DNA of 55,181 nucleotides from an uncultured Ureaplasma sp. (GCA_947039515.1 CAMQYY010000005.1:1-55181), one strand, 5' to 3'; positions 24,161-35,515 are shown, numbered from the stretch's first letter. Translations and numbers: made by a program. Notes: generated from the letters alone by a model not told the origin.

Positions 24161-24191
24161 AAAAAACTTAGATAAAAATCTAAGTTTTTTT
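24161..24191. terminator. bidirectional hairpin terminator
   Basis: Stem AAAAAACTTAGAT / ATCTAAGTTTTTT with loop AAAA. On the minus strand it follows fragment E3 and the small membrane-protein gene, and could end their transcript. Confidence 0.8.
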
Positions 24192-24415
24192 ATAAATTCA
24201 TTAACTATTATGAAAGATCAATCAATAAATTTTTTAATAGATTCTTTATCTTCTAGAGAGAAAATTTCTTGATTAACTCATTTGAAATAAGCTTTTAGCT
24301 TTATTAAATTAATTCTATGAAAAAGAAAAAGATTATTCTTTTAAGTAAAATAAGTTTCAGCAATATCTTTATTAAAATAATTACTAAATTATTAATGTAT
24401 TTTCACTAATGAAAA
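24185..24415 (-). pseudogene. 3' fragment of the exonuclease gene (copy E3)
   Basis: Very close match to 24803-25030. It still encodes 'ESIKKFIDWSFIIVNEFIK' but is cut off at its 5' side, 7 bp from the stop of the small membrane-protein gene, and has lost its frame upstream. Confidence 0.7.
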
Positions 24416-24421
24416 CACTTT

Positions 24422-24616
24422 TTATTCAATTTCTAATTCGTTTTCAATTTCTTTTTTTAATCTTTTATTTTTAAGTCTTTGCTCTTTTATTTTTGTTCCA
24501 ATTCATACCATAAAAGTAATTGCTAAACTTGTTAATATAACAACACAAAGACCAATCATTATAATTAATGTTATTACTGCTGGAACTTCATTTCATCAAC
24601 TAGTTATTATTTCCAT
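24422..24616 (-). CDS. small single-pass membrane protein
   Basis: 64 residues. Residues about 12-42 form one long hydrophobic segment ('VITLIIMIGLCVVILTSLAI'), followed by a highly charged Lys/Arg/Glu tail. A very good ribosome-binding site (AAGGAG, 7 bases before ATG) supports real expression. Small membrane proteins beside duplicated accessory genes can be toxins or anchors, but nothing here shows which. Flanked by fragments of exonuclease and family C genes. Confidence 0.65.
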
Positions 24617-24628
24617 TATTTACTCCTT

Positions 24629-24706
24629 CATTTATTCTTAAAATTCATTTTAAGAAATTATTATAATATTCTTAAATATCTTCATAAGATTTTTTTTATA
24701 TTTCAT
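24629..24706 (-). pseudogene. 5' remnant of a third family C gene
   Basis: From pseudo-start ATG 24704-24706, the sequence parallels the first ~26 codons of both family C genes ('MKYKN...DIQAYCNNFFKWILKN' region) with small deletions that break the frame. Upstream bases also match. Nothing remains of the rest. Confidence 0.55.
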
Positions 24707-24802
24707 AATTATTATTTATACAATATTTTGTAAATCTTCTAAAGATGTAAAAAAATAAATATAAATAATCTCTTTAATCAATTTATAAAAATTATTTAAT
24801 AT

Positions 24803-25930
24803 CTAACTTTTTATAAATTGATTAACTATTATGAAAGATCAATCAATAAATTTTTTAATAGATTCTTTATCTTCTAGAGAGACATTTTCTTGATTAAATC
24901 ATTTAAAATAAGCTTTTAGCTTTATTAAATTAATTCTATGAAAAAGAAACAGATTATTCTTTTCAGTAAAATAAGCTTGAGCTATATCTTTATTAAAATG
25001 ATCACTAATTATTAATGTATGTTCTAAATCATCTAATATATTTTCTCTAATAATTAGATTTTTCATTTCTTTTTCTTCATTATTAATATTTTCACCAATT
25101 AGAACAAATTCCTCTTTAATATTTTTAGTAATTTCTCCATTAAGATTAATGTCAATAATATTAATTTTGATAGTTTTTTCTCTATCAATTGTATTTGATT
25201 CATCATTATCATGATCAGGTGATAAGTGGTTAGTTGAACTTTTATAATTAATAAAAGTTATTTTTTTAATATCTTCTAAATTATTTTGTTTTATTTGGTC
25301 TAATTTAAGCTCAGGGAACTCTTTTATGTTGTTAATTGTTCTTCTGGGTCTAATTGACTCTAAAAGTATTTTTTCAGTTAAATCAAGGTTTTCATCTTCG
25401 ATAAATTTTTTAGTAACATTATAAAGCTTATATGAATCAAACAAAGCTTCATGAGTTTTGTTACTTTCAGAAGTAAAAACATTAACTCATCCGTCTAATG
25501 AGAGTCTTACTTTATATTTTTTTCAAAGAACATCTTCATCAATATCAATGAATTCTAATTTCTTATTTGTTGCAGTTGATATTTTATGAGAGTTTTTATA
25601 TCTTAATAACTTAATAAAATGGTCATCTCAATTACCAAAATTAACGATATAATCGCTTGATGAGCAAAATCTATGAAACTCTTCATAGATTTCTCAATCA
25701 GATTCTTTTAAATGACTCTGGTCATTAATACTTAAAAAATATTGAATAAATGTTGTTAGTTTTTTTCTATTAAAACAAGACAATGAAATTTTATCAATTA
25801 CCTTATTGTTCTTAACTTTGATAGCTCCAATTTGTAGTAAGTGATATTTATCCATTTCAAGATCAAAGAAAACAGTTTCTTTATCTTTTTCAAAGATATT
25901 TTTAATAGAAAAATCTTTTTTTAAATCCAT
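24803..25930 (-). CDS. DEDDh 3'-5' exonuclease-like protein with unknown C-terminal domain
   Basis: 375 residues with TGA as Trp. The N-terminal ~170 residues are an RNase H-fold exonuclease: 'VFFDLEMD' (Asp23, Glu25), 'NFGNWDDHF' (Asp102/103), and 'HEALFD' (His160, Asp165), the full DEDDh set seen in DnaQ-like enzymes. The ~200-residue C-terminal part is not recognised and ends 'SIKKFIDWSFIIVNQFIK'. Its 3' end is repeated three more times upstream as decayed fragments. It could act in repair, RNA processing or defence; the plastic-zone location favours an accessory role. ATG 25928-25930 is chosen because it keeps the first catalytic motif. Confidence 0.8.
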
Positions 25931-26010
25931 CCAAATCCTTTTATTAAGTAATATTTTAGTTTATTAATTAAAAAAATAAAGAAAAAAAATCTAATGAATG
26001 ATTTGTAATA

Positions 26011-26041
26011 AAAAAGAACAGAAGTATTTCTGTTCTTTTTT
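26011..26041. terminator. terminator of the tRNA cluster
   Basis: Stem AAAAAGAACAGAA / TTCTGTTCTTTTT with a 4-base loop, 11 bp beyond the tRNA-Leu 3' end on the minus strand. Confidence 0.85.
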
Positions 26042-26051
26042 AATATTTTAA

Positions 26052-26135
26052 TGGTGCACTTGAAGAGACTTGAACTCCCACTCCGCAAGGAACTAGATCC
26101 TAAGTCTAGCGCGTCTGCCATTCCGCCACAAGTGC
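26052..26135 (-). tRNA. tRNA-Leu (anticodon TAG)
   Basis: Acceptor stem GCACTTG / CAAGTGC with encoded ACCA. Anticodon loop CTTAGGA, long variable arm as expected for Leu, T-loop GTTCAAGTC. Last gene of a five-tRNA minus-strand cluster. Confidence 0.95.
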
Positions 26136-26153
26136 ATAAAAGTTTTATTATAA

Positions 26154-26228
26154 TGGTGCCGTCGATAGGAGTCGAACCTACAACCTACTGATTACAAGTC
26201 AGTTGCTCTGCCATTGAGCCACGACGGC
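26154..26228 (-). tRNA. tRNA-Thr (anticodon TGT)
   Basis: Acceptor GCCGTCG / CGACGGC with encoded ACCA, anticodon loop CTTGTAA, T-loop GTTCGACTC. Confidence 0.95.
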
Positions 26229-26232
26229 AAAA

Positions 26233-26308
26233 TGGTGGAGTGTGAGGGGCTCGAACCCCCGACCTATTGCTTGTAAGGCAATTGCTCTCCCAACTGAGCT
26301 AACACTCC
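26233..26308 (-). tRNA. tRNA-Val (anticodon TAC)
   Basis: Acceptor GGAGTGT / ACACTCC with encoded ACCA, anticodon loop CTTACAA, T-loop GTTCGAGCC. Only 4 bp from tRNA-Thr. Confidence 0.95.
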
Positions 26309-26353
26309 ACAAAAAGAAAAAATATTTTTCTTATATTGTTGTTTTTCTTAAAA

Positions 26354-26430
26354 TGGTGACTCGTACGGGATTCAAACCCGTGAATGCACGCGTGAAAGGC
26401 GTGTGTGTTAAGTCGCTTCACCAACGAGCC
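26354..26430 (-). tRNA. tRNA-Glu (anticodon TTC)
   Basis: Acceptor GGCTCGT / ACGAGTC (one G-T pair) with ACCA, anticodon loop CTTTCAC, T-loop GTTTGAATC. Confidence 0.93.
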
Positions 26431-26431
26431 A

Positions 26432-26506
26432 TGGCGGCCACAGCAAGGATCGAACTTGCGACCAACCGGTTAACAGCCGGTTGCTCTACCGCTGAGCTAT
26501 ATGGCC
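26432..26506 (-). tRNA. tRNA-Asn (anticodon GTT)
   Basis: Acceptor GGCCATA / TGTGGCC with discriminator G and CCA encoded, anticodon loop CTGTTAA. First gene of the cluster; 1 bp from tRNA-Glu. Confidence 0.93.
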
Positions 26507-26528
26507 ATTTATAAAATAAACATTTATT

Positions 26529-26557
26529 ATTTTAATATAATAAACAAGAAAATGCAA
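26529..26557 (-). promoter_or_regulatory. promoter of the tRNA cluster
   Basis: Minus-strand -35 TTGCAT (26557-26552), 17-bp spacer, -10 TAAAAT (26534-26529), placed about 22 bp before the tRNA-Asn 5' end. Confidence 0.5.
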
Positions 26558-26586
26558 TAAAAACCTTTTTAATAACGAAAATGTTT

Positions 26587-27243
26587 TTATATTTCAGAAT
26601 TTAAATAATCAATTATTTTTTTTAATTTAACGTCTTGTTCATCACTTGCATTAACAACAATATAATTAATTCCATAGGTTTTACAAATTTGAACTAAATA
26701 TTCAGTATAACCTTCTCATAAATTTTTAAAATATATTTCATTAATTTTATAATTATCAGTTTCAATATTTCTATCTCTCTCAAATAATCTTTCTTTAAAG
26801 AGTTCTCATTCAATATCAATAATTATATATAGTTTAGGTATTCCAACAGAATAAATTAATTCTTGAATTTTATTAGTTCATAAAGCATCATAAAAACCAA
26901 AAGTAACTGGGTCTTTTGCCATATTTCTATGTGCAAATAAACGATCTTCAAAAACTGTTCTATCTACTAGAAAGAAATTATTATTTTCTGTAGCTTTTTT
27001 ATAATTTTCAAATCTTGTTAAGAAAAAATAAAGTTGAAAAACTGCTGGAGCAACATCATTTTTCTTTTCATATAGTGCTTTTAAAAGAACAGCTTGGATT
27101 TCATCACTAGGATCAATTTCCTCAATAACATCACAATCTAATTTTTTTGCTAAATTATGTATTAAGGTAGTTTTACCAGCAGCAATCATCCCTCCAATAG
27201 CAATAACATTGGATTGCTTAATTTTTTTAAATTCAGTTTTCAT
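26587..27243 (-). CDS. deoxynucleoside kinase
   Basis: 218 residues. It phosphorylates salvaged deoxynucleosides to monophosphates. P-loop 'GGMIAAGKTTLIHNLAKKL' (about 17-35), 'DRTVFEDRLFAHRN' (the E/D-R-S/T motif and following residues that hold substrate) and a late 'RDRN' lid-like stretch fit the dAK/dGK/dCK family. Its exact nucleoside preference cannot be read from sequence. I chose ATG 27241-27243; a TTG at 27253-27255 would add four residues. It is followed by the tRNA promoter. Confidence 0.88.
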
Positions 27244-27296
27244 TTTATTCTTCAATCATTAATATTCATTATAATTTTAATTTATTTTATTCAAAA

Positions 27297-28379
27297 TTAG
27301 GAAAATTTTATTTTGTCAAGTTGTTTTTGATTAGTTATTTCTCTATAGAAAAAGTAATAACCATAATTAGGATCATTTTCATTTAAAATAACATTTCTTA
27401 TCTCTTTATTCTTAAAGTTAATATTAGAATTTCTAATAGAATTTCTAAAAGTAGATGTATATGATTTCTCATTTTTTCAATTTTCATTATATTCAGTATA
27501 TGCTACAGAAAAAATAGATTCTTCTGGACCAACAATTTTTTTAAATTTTTCATAATTTTTTTTAAAAATACTTGAGTTAACAAAATCAGATAGATAATTC
27601 AAATTACCAGAAAGATTTAAACCAAAAATTAAATAACATTTACTCATTATTTCTTCATCAACTTCTGTTAAAACTTCTTTACCAAAAAACATTTTAGGAT
27701 CACAACCAAAATATTCTGTTGTTCAATAGTTACTTGGTGACATTATATAATAAAGTGAAAAAATTCTACTTAATGATTTTAAGTGGTTTTTTTGAATTGA
27801 AAAGTATTCGGAATATTTTTTTTCTTTTCGAAGATTTTTTAAATATTCTTTTTTATTTTTCTTTGCAAGTTTAACAACATTTCTTATTCAATCTCAACCA
27901 ATAGAATTATTTAAATCATAGTTTCTAAATACATAGAATAAAGTGAATATATTACGTGGTCTATGAAAATAACGATTTTTCTTATTTTGATTAATTGTTT
28001 TTCAATTTTGATTAAAATCAAAAAAATTAATATTTTCATCACTTTCAAGTTTGTTTAAAATATAGTCATAGTCTCTTATTAAAACTGATTTTCCATCACT
28101 TATAAAAGCATATTTTGTATTAAATATTTCTTTTGCTTTATTAATAACAGTTACCATTGAATCAACAATGGAAATATGACCTCAATAAACTTTGTTACTT
28201 AGATAAACATGAATATTTTTATTATTTTTAATGAAGTCTGATTCAATAAATTTTAAATATTCAACTTCATCTCGACCGTTATAAGAAATTAAATATTTAA
28301 ATCTTTGATCAAAATTTAGTTTTAGTTTTTGAATATTAAAATAAGCATCTCCAAATACTATAGAACATAAAGTAATCAT
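27297..28379 (-). CDS. GT14-like (core-2/I-branching type) glycosyltransferase, copy 1
   Basis: 360 residues. N-terminal 'FGDAYFNIQKLKLNF', 'KYLISYNGRDE', 'VYWGHISIVDSM' and 'KYAFISDGKSVLIRDYDYI' match the core-2/I-branching enzyme layout, where 'WG..S.V.A' and 'ISG.DyPL' are conserved. The usual 'SG.DyPl' appears as 'SDGKSVLI', so key residues may have changed. No signal peptide or membrane segment, so it would act on the cytosolic side, perhaps on capsule or glycolipid. Tandem with copy 2. Family call rests on short motifs and is moderate. Confidence 0.65.
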
Positions 28380-28419
28380 TAAATCTCCTATTTCTTTCTT
28401 TAAATTATTTTAAACTTTT

Positions 28420-29529
28420 TTATTTCAATCTTTGTTTATTTTTATTTAAAAAATTTTCAATTCTATTTAATTCTTTTTCATTAGTTATCTGTCTATAGAA
28501 AAAATAATAACCATCATTAAGATCTGATTTATTGAAAAGTATTTTTTCCATATCATCATTTTTTTTACTTTTAAAATAAACTCTAAAATCTCTTAAGATA
28601 GCGGCATATGATTTTTCATTTTTTCAATTTTTATTATATTCAGTATATGCTACAGAAAAGATGCTTTCTTCAGGCGCTCAAATATTTTTTAATTTTTCAT
28701 AATTTTTTTTAAAAATACTTGAATTTATAAAATCAAATAAATAATTCAAATTACCAGAAAGATTGAATCCAAAGCTTGCATAATACTTATCCAATATTTC
28801 TTTATCTTCATTTAATTTTTCTTTTCCAAGAAAAATTTTAAGATCATAACCATGATATTCATTTATTCAAAAATTATCATTTAAGAGAATAAAGTAAATT
28901 GAAAATATTTTAGTAAAAGTTTTTAAATATTTTCTTTTGATTGAAAAATATTCGGAATATTTTTTTTCTTTTCAAAGGTTTTTTAAATATTCTTTTTTGT
29001 TACTCTTAGCTAATTTAATCATTTTTTTAACACGTTTTATTCCACTTGTATTACCAAAATTATAATCTTTAAAAGCAATGAAAATATTTGTCATGTTTTT
29101 ATTGTGGTGGTGAAATTTATCCTTTTTATTGATAATTCTATAATTTGTTCTTCAATTTTGATTTCAATCAAAAAAATTGATATTCTCATCACTTTCAAGT
29201 TTGTTTAAAATATAGTCATAACTTCTTATTAAAACTGCTTTACCATCAATTATAAAAGCATATTTTGTATCAAATATTTCTTTTGCTTTATTAATAATAT
29301 TTACCATTGAATCAACAATAGAAATGTGACCTCAATAAACTTTATTTCCTAAATAAACATAAATATTTTTATTATTTTTAATGAAGTCTGATTCAATAAA
29401 TTTTAAATATTCTTTTTCATCTCGTTCGTTATAAGAAATTAGATATTTAAATTTTTGATCAAAATTGAGTTTTAATTTTTGAATATTAAAATTTGCATCA
29501 CCAAATAGTATAAAACATAGAGTAATCAT
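28420..29529 (-). CDS. GT14-like glycosyltransferase, copy 2
   Basis: 369 residues, paralog of 27297-28379. The first ~110 residues are almost identical, the middle (about 120-220) strongly diverged, then similar again ('EESIFSVAYTEYN', 'GYYFFYR'). Here the ISDGK block reads 'IIDGKAVLIRSYDYI'. Two unequal copies in tandem on the same strand 40 bp apart suggest duplication followed by acceptor-specificity change. Possible partners are UDP-sugars made via GalU (36161-37054). Confidence 0.65.
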
Positions 29530-29590
29530 TAAATCTCCAAAAATTGTTATTTAATTAATAATAAAATATTAAAAGTAATATTTATAAAAA

Positions 29591-30688
29591 TTAACTTTTA
29601 ATAACTGGATCTATTTTTGTTCATTTTGGAATAGAAATAGAAAATCTTATAGTTAGATAAATCATAATAACAGCGGCAAAAATTGCTTGAATAATTGCAA
29701 TTGCTAAAAATAAATTTGAAATAGCTTCGCTTGTTCCATATGATCTAAAAAAGATATGACTATAAAACATTGCAATAGGAGAAATTGTTGAAGGAAGTGC
29801 TAATGATGAATATGTTGAATTAAATTTTGTTTGAAATATTTTAAATAAAGTTAATAGCAAAAATAATCAAAATGAAAAAGAAATCATAACCAAAAGTAAG
29901 ATGATACTAACAACAAATGATTCACTATACCCTACAATAGGTTGTCCATTAATTGTAAAAACATTAACAAATCCTAGTAATGTTATTGAACTAGGAGCTG
30001 CTAAAATTGCGATTGTAGGTATTTTATCCTTTTCAAGATTATCATCAAAAGTAATTTTATAAAAAATATATGGAAGAAAAATAATGAATACTACAACACC
30101 AAAATATCAAATTATTTGAAATAAAATATTTGGTAATATTTCAGTAGGGAAGTTTGAACTCACTATTGATGAAACAATTAATGAAACTAATGGAACTGTT
30201 CAATAAACGTAATTCTTAAGTAAATTACGCTTATTGAAAGAAAAATAAAAGAAGAAACATAGAATAAAGATATGGAATAAAAATGACATTATTAATGTAA
30301 TTGTTCCAATAATAGTTGCAGCATTAACAGTTGGTTCTAATTGATTATTACAAAATGTTGGAATTGAAGCAATAAACCCAGATAATATTGCTCCACATAC
30401 TGGCATAGATGCTAAAAAGCTACATAGTATCGGATCAGATAATTCTTTTTTAAAATTATCAATGCTAATAAAAATTCTTATAATCATTAAAATTAAAATA
30501 ACAAAAGCAATAATCATGCATATTATTTGAAAGATATTATTATTAATATCATTGTAATTAACAATATCTTTCGTAAAATCTGATGCTATTAATTCACTTA
30601 AATTTCCAAAAGAAGCAATACCAAGACCAACACTTACAAGTGATAAAGGAGTCTTAATTAACTTTTCTTTAAAGTTATGACTAAACAT
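29591..30688 (-). CDS. TDT (SLAC1/TehA-type) membrane transporter
   Basis: 365 residues with about ten hydrophobic segments. The N-terminal 'TPLSLVSVGLGIASFGN' and internal 'ILAAPSSITLLGFVN' resemble the tellurite-resistance/dicarboxylate transporter (TDT) family, which forms anion or organic-acid exporters. The substrate cannot be told. Likely translated with the next upstream gene (30694-31509), whose stop lies 5 bp away. Start ATG 30686-30688. Confidence 0.65.
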
Positions 30689-30693
30689 AAAAA

Positions 30694-31509
30694 TTAATTT
30701 TCTTCAGTTATTTTAATAATTTTAGATGAAATAGAATTCAATTCATCTAATCATTCCTTGTTTAAGAAAGCAATGTTAGAATTTTTTGATTCTAAAAACT
30801 TTTTACACATATTATAACCTTTAGTTAAAATATCTTGTTCATCACTACTAATTGAATCAATAGTATTGATAATTGATTTATAATTTTTAATTATTTTGAT
30901 ATTTAAATTATCCATAATAAAATTATCAATTAAATTCATTGTCTCATCAACTAAAGTAGATGCTTTTTTGAAAAGAACTGTTTCAAATGAATGTTTATTA
31001 CCAATTTTATCAATTTCAAGAACTTTCTTACTTTGTCCTGGTTTAATTTTTAAAAAAATATTATTATTATGTTTATTAAAAGATGCTTTTTGTTTTTCAG
31101 ATTTATCTATTTGCGGTTCAGCTGATATATCATCAATATTAATATCAAATTCTTCTGTTTCTAAAGTATTTAATTCACTTGGAATATCTTCTTCTATTTT
31201 TTTATTTTCAACTTCTTTTTCTTCTTTTTTATTTGGACTAGAATGATCTGATTTTTTTTCTTTTTTTCTTTTAATTAAATAAATGAAAATAGGAATTAGG
31301 ATAATTATTGCAATAACAGGAACTGCTGCTGCTAATATAATTGGAATTAATGATGAAATTGAATTGGTTTTTTTAGTTTCTGGTTCACTTTTTTTAACTT
31401 CAATTTCTGAATCTTTGTTATGGTATGAAGAAGCTACTGCAATAGTTGATACAGTTGATATAGTAACTAATGAGGTCAAAGCTAAAGGTATTAAAAAAAT
31501 TTTTTTCAC
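30694..31509 (-). CDS. membrane-anchored protein with N-terminal signal segment
   Basis: 271 residues, family unknown. Residues 1-25 look like an uncleaved or cleaved signal ('MKKIFLIPLALTSLVTIS'). A second hydrophobic segment at about 52-80 is followed by Lys-rich 'RKKEKK', then an acidic/polar linker and a helical C-terminal region that probably faces the cytosol. It stands upstream of the TDT transporter on the same strand, with only a 5-bp gap, so the two products may work together. It is divergent from the LemA-like gene across 169 bp. Confidence 0.7.
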
Positions 31510-31678
31510 AATAATTCTCTTTTTTTAATAAAATATTACTTGAATAAGTTATAAATGTTTATTTAAGATATTCAATATATAAAAGCGTAAATATATAAAA
31601 TCAGTCTTAAAATTGAAGAAAAACACTATTTTATTTATGTTATAATTAAATATATTATAGAAAATATAATTCTTAATA

Positions 31679-32287
31679 ATGGCAGAAAATAAAAATATAA
31701 ATGATTCAACAGAAACTGCTGAAATAAATTTAAATAATTTAATAAAAAGTAAAAGTGATTTATTACCAACAACAAATGGTAATAAATTTTTATATTTTTT
31801 AACTAATACTTTTACATTCGGAATATTCAGTATAATTAACCATCAAAATATAAATAAAGTTATTTTAGAATTAAATGATTCTATTAGTGGAATTGATCTT
31901 AAATTCAAGTCTAAACTAAATTTAATAGGAGATCTTTCTGATATTTTTAATTTGGATGTAGGATTAAAAAAGTATATAAAGAAGAGAACTAAAGCATTAT
32001 CTACTATTGAAATAATTAATTATGAAAATAGAGATGTTTTTTCAAGAATGATAAATGATATAGATGTTGTTTTAAATGAATATATTTCTGAAAATGATTT
32101 AATTTCAAAACCTGAATTTAGTAAAAAAATTGAAGATTTTAATTTTGTTACTAAACAAATAATTCAAAATAGAAAAATTTATAATGAAAGTATTTCAAGG
32201 TTATATAAATTAGCTAATAAGTTCCCTACTAATATTATTATTACTAGTAAAAAAATACCTAATTATAATTACTTTAATCATAATTAG
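31679..32287 (+). CDS. LemA-like protein
   Basis: 202 residues. The C-terminal half matches the LemA pattern: helices with 'RTKALSTIEIINYEN', 'IIQNRKIYNESISRLYKLANKFPTNIII' and a final 'YF'. The N-terminus has a short hydrophobic stretch ('FLYFLTNTFTFGIFSI'). LemA proteins are membrane-anchored helical bundles of unclear function. The start ATG lacks a clear ribosome-binding site. Its stop is inside a terminator hairpin. Confidence 0.6.
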   Translation: MAENKNINDSTETAEINLNNLIKSKSDLLPTTNGNKFLYFLTNTFTFGIFSIINHQNINKVILELNDSISGIDLKFKSKLNLIGDLSDIFNLDVGLKKYIKKRTKALSTIEIINYENRDVFSRMINDIDVVLNEYISENDLISKPEFSKKIEDFNFVTKQIIQNRKIYNESISRLYKLANKFPTNIIITSKKIPNYNYFNHN

Positions 32288-32298
32288 GTATTTTTTTT
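32251..32298. terminator. bidirectional terminator
   Basis: 16-bp stem AAAAATACCTAATTAT / ATAATTAGGTATTTTT with a 13-base loop between convergent genes. Confidence 0.85.
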
Positions 32299-32644
32299 AA
32301 AAGTTTTTTACTTTCTTTTGATAAATGTAGAATGGGACAAATGGGATAAAAATATCAAGAATCATTAATGCAACAAGTGTATTTTTATTATCTGTTTTTA
32401 AGCGAGTTGTTGATTGGAATATTTTAATTCAATAGATGACTTTTCCAATAAATCCAATAATTGATAAAATAGCAAAGATAACACTGAAAGATAAAAGCAT
32501 CTCTTCTAAGTTTTTAAGTTCTTCACTTTTGTTATCAATAATAAATAGAACAAATGAAGTTATAGTTGGAATTAATGAAATTCATCAAATAATATTGAAT
32601 ATAGAATATTTTTTAACATTATTAATAACATCTTGCTTAGCCAT
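32297..32644 (-). CDS. small multi-pass membrane protein
   Basis: 115 residues with about three hydrophobic segments ('FNIIWWISLIPTITSFVLFI', 'SFSVIFAILSIIGFIGKVIY', 'LVALMILDIFIPFVPFYIY'). No family recognised. It starts 3 bp after the rRNA-methyltransferase stop and so is likely in its operon. Confidence 0.65.
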
Positions 32645-32647
32645 TTT

Positions 32648-33358
32648 TTACCTGCTTCCTAATTTATTTAAAAGAATTCCAGTTGCAACTGAAACATTTA
32701 ATGAATCAATTTTAGTGATTGGAATAAAAACTTTAAAATCTGAATTTTTTATAACTATATTAGTTATACCTAAATTTTCATTACCTACTATGATAGCACT
32801 TTTTTTATCAAATTTTACTTCATTAAAATCCAATGCATCTTCATCTAAAATTGATGCATATATTCAAACACCAACACTTTTTAATTTTTCAATAACATTT
32901 GATAAATTAGCTACTTTACACATATTAATATAATAAATAGCTCCCATACTTGATTTGATAGTTAAATCATTTATTTGAACTTGGTTTTTATTTTTATATA
33001 TAATAGCATCAATACCAAAACAAACTGATGTTCTGATAATTGCGCCAAAATTCCTTGGATCTTCTATTTCATCTAAAATTAAAATTTTTATTTGATCTTC
33101 TTTTTTTATTTTATCTATCAAATCATTAATAGATAAATTTTTTATTGTATTTTCTTTTAAGAAAGCTACACAAAATTGATGATTTAATGTTTTATCAAAT
33201 TGATTAAAAAAGTTATTATGTTCAATAATAAATTGGGTTTTATTGGGAAGGATATTTAATATATCTGGTTGGTTTTTGTTAGATATAACTTTATCAATTT
33301 CAAGATTATTTTGAATGGCTTCTAAAATAGATTTCTTACCAAATATTTTATTAACCAT
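32648..33358 (-). CDS. rlmB: SPOUT-family 2'-O-ribose rRNA/tRNA methyltransferase (RlmB/TrmH-like)
   Basis: 236 residues. It transfers methyl from SAM to a ribose 2'-OH of rRNA or tRNA. The N-terminal 'FGKKSILEAI' belongs to the L30e-like substrate-binding domain typical of RlmB. SpoU motifs 1-3 are present: 'EDPRNFGAIIRTSVCFG', 'IVGNENLGI', 'IPITKIDSLNVSVATGILL', forming the knotted SAM site. The RlmB assignment is the likeliest member. GAGG precedes the ATG. Heads an operon with the small membrane protein. Confidence 0.88.
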
Positions 33359-33456
33359 TAAAACCTCAATAATTCAGTGGAATATTTTAATTAAAATATT
33401 ATATTCTTTAATAAAAAAAAGAGTAAAAATAATAATTTTTTAATAATTTATTTCTA

Positions 33457-33481
33457 TATAATTTAAATATATAATTAGGAG
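33457..33481 (+). promoter_or_regulatory. -10 box and ribosome-binding site of arcA
   Basis: TATAAT at 33457-33462 and AGGAG at 33477-33481, 8 bases before the ATG. The pairing suggests strong expression. Confidence 0.6.
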
Positions 33482-33489
33482 AAATTAAT

Positions 33490-34722
<1,233 letters not shown>

Positions 34723-34740
34723 TTAATTATTCATATATAA

Positions 34741-34770
34741 AAAAAATAATACTTTATGTATTATTTTTTT
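34741..34770 (+). terminator. terminator of arcA
   Basis: Stem AAAAAATAATAC / GTATTATTTTTT with loop TTTAT. Confidence 0.85.
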
Positions 34771-34788
34771 TATGAATAAAGGATTAAA

Positions 34789-35481
34789 ATGAATATCTTT
34801 GATTTTAGAATTGCGATAAATGGTGATAAAAAAATAAGTTATAAAATACTTTATAATAAAAATAAAATGGTTTCGGCTGTCTTAAATAATGACACAAAAG
34901 AAATTGAAGTTTTTGCACCATTTAATTATCCAATAGATCAGATTGAAAAATTCATAGATATAAATTTTAAAAAAATTTATGAAATGGTTGAAAATAGAAA
35001 AAACCATATTAAGAGAATTGATTTAACAAATAATATTATTTATATAAAAAATATTAAGTATATTATCAAACCGATATTAACTATTAAAAGTGAAAAATAT
35101 GAAATTATAAATAATAAAATTTTTATTCATGTTAAAGATTTTTCAAATTATGAAAATATAGTTAAAAAAATGCTTTTAAATGAGACAAAAGATTATATTG
35201 ATTCGAGAGTCAATTATTGATCAAAAAAAATGAATATAGAATATAATAAAGTTCATTATAAATGATATACAGGTGTTTGAGGAAAGTGTTCTTGAAAGAC
35301 AAAAGATATCTATTTATCAATTAAACTCTTTGCACTAAGTCAGGAAATGATTGATTATGTTATCATTCATGAATTAGCACATATAATCCATAATAATCAT
35401 TCTAAAGAGTTTTGAGATTTTGTAAAAATATTTTCTGTTAATTATAATGAGATAAAACAAAAGATGAAGTTTGAAAAATAA
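34789..35481 (+). CDS. YgjP-like (DUF45) zinc metallopeptidase
   Basis: 230 residues. The zinc motif 'IHELAHIIHNNHSKEFW' (about residues 201-217) is the HExxH-containing signature of YgjP/DUF45, with a second downstream His. The N-terminal part has the usual 'EVFAPFNYPIDQIEKFI' block. Family members are small soluble enzymes reported as metal-dependent hydrolases. It begins 66 bp after arcA and is separated from it by a terminator. Confidence 0.85.
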
Positions 35482-35515
35482 TTTTAAAAATATATAATTT
35501 ATTTAATGAGGAAAT

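Noticed and set aside
18197-25930. Prophage or integrative element
   Set aside because: No integrase, transposase, terminase, portal, relaxase or att-like direct repeats were recognised.
26242-26514. Open frame across the tRNA cluster
   Set aside because: It is made of tRNA sequence on the opposite strand and has no coding support.
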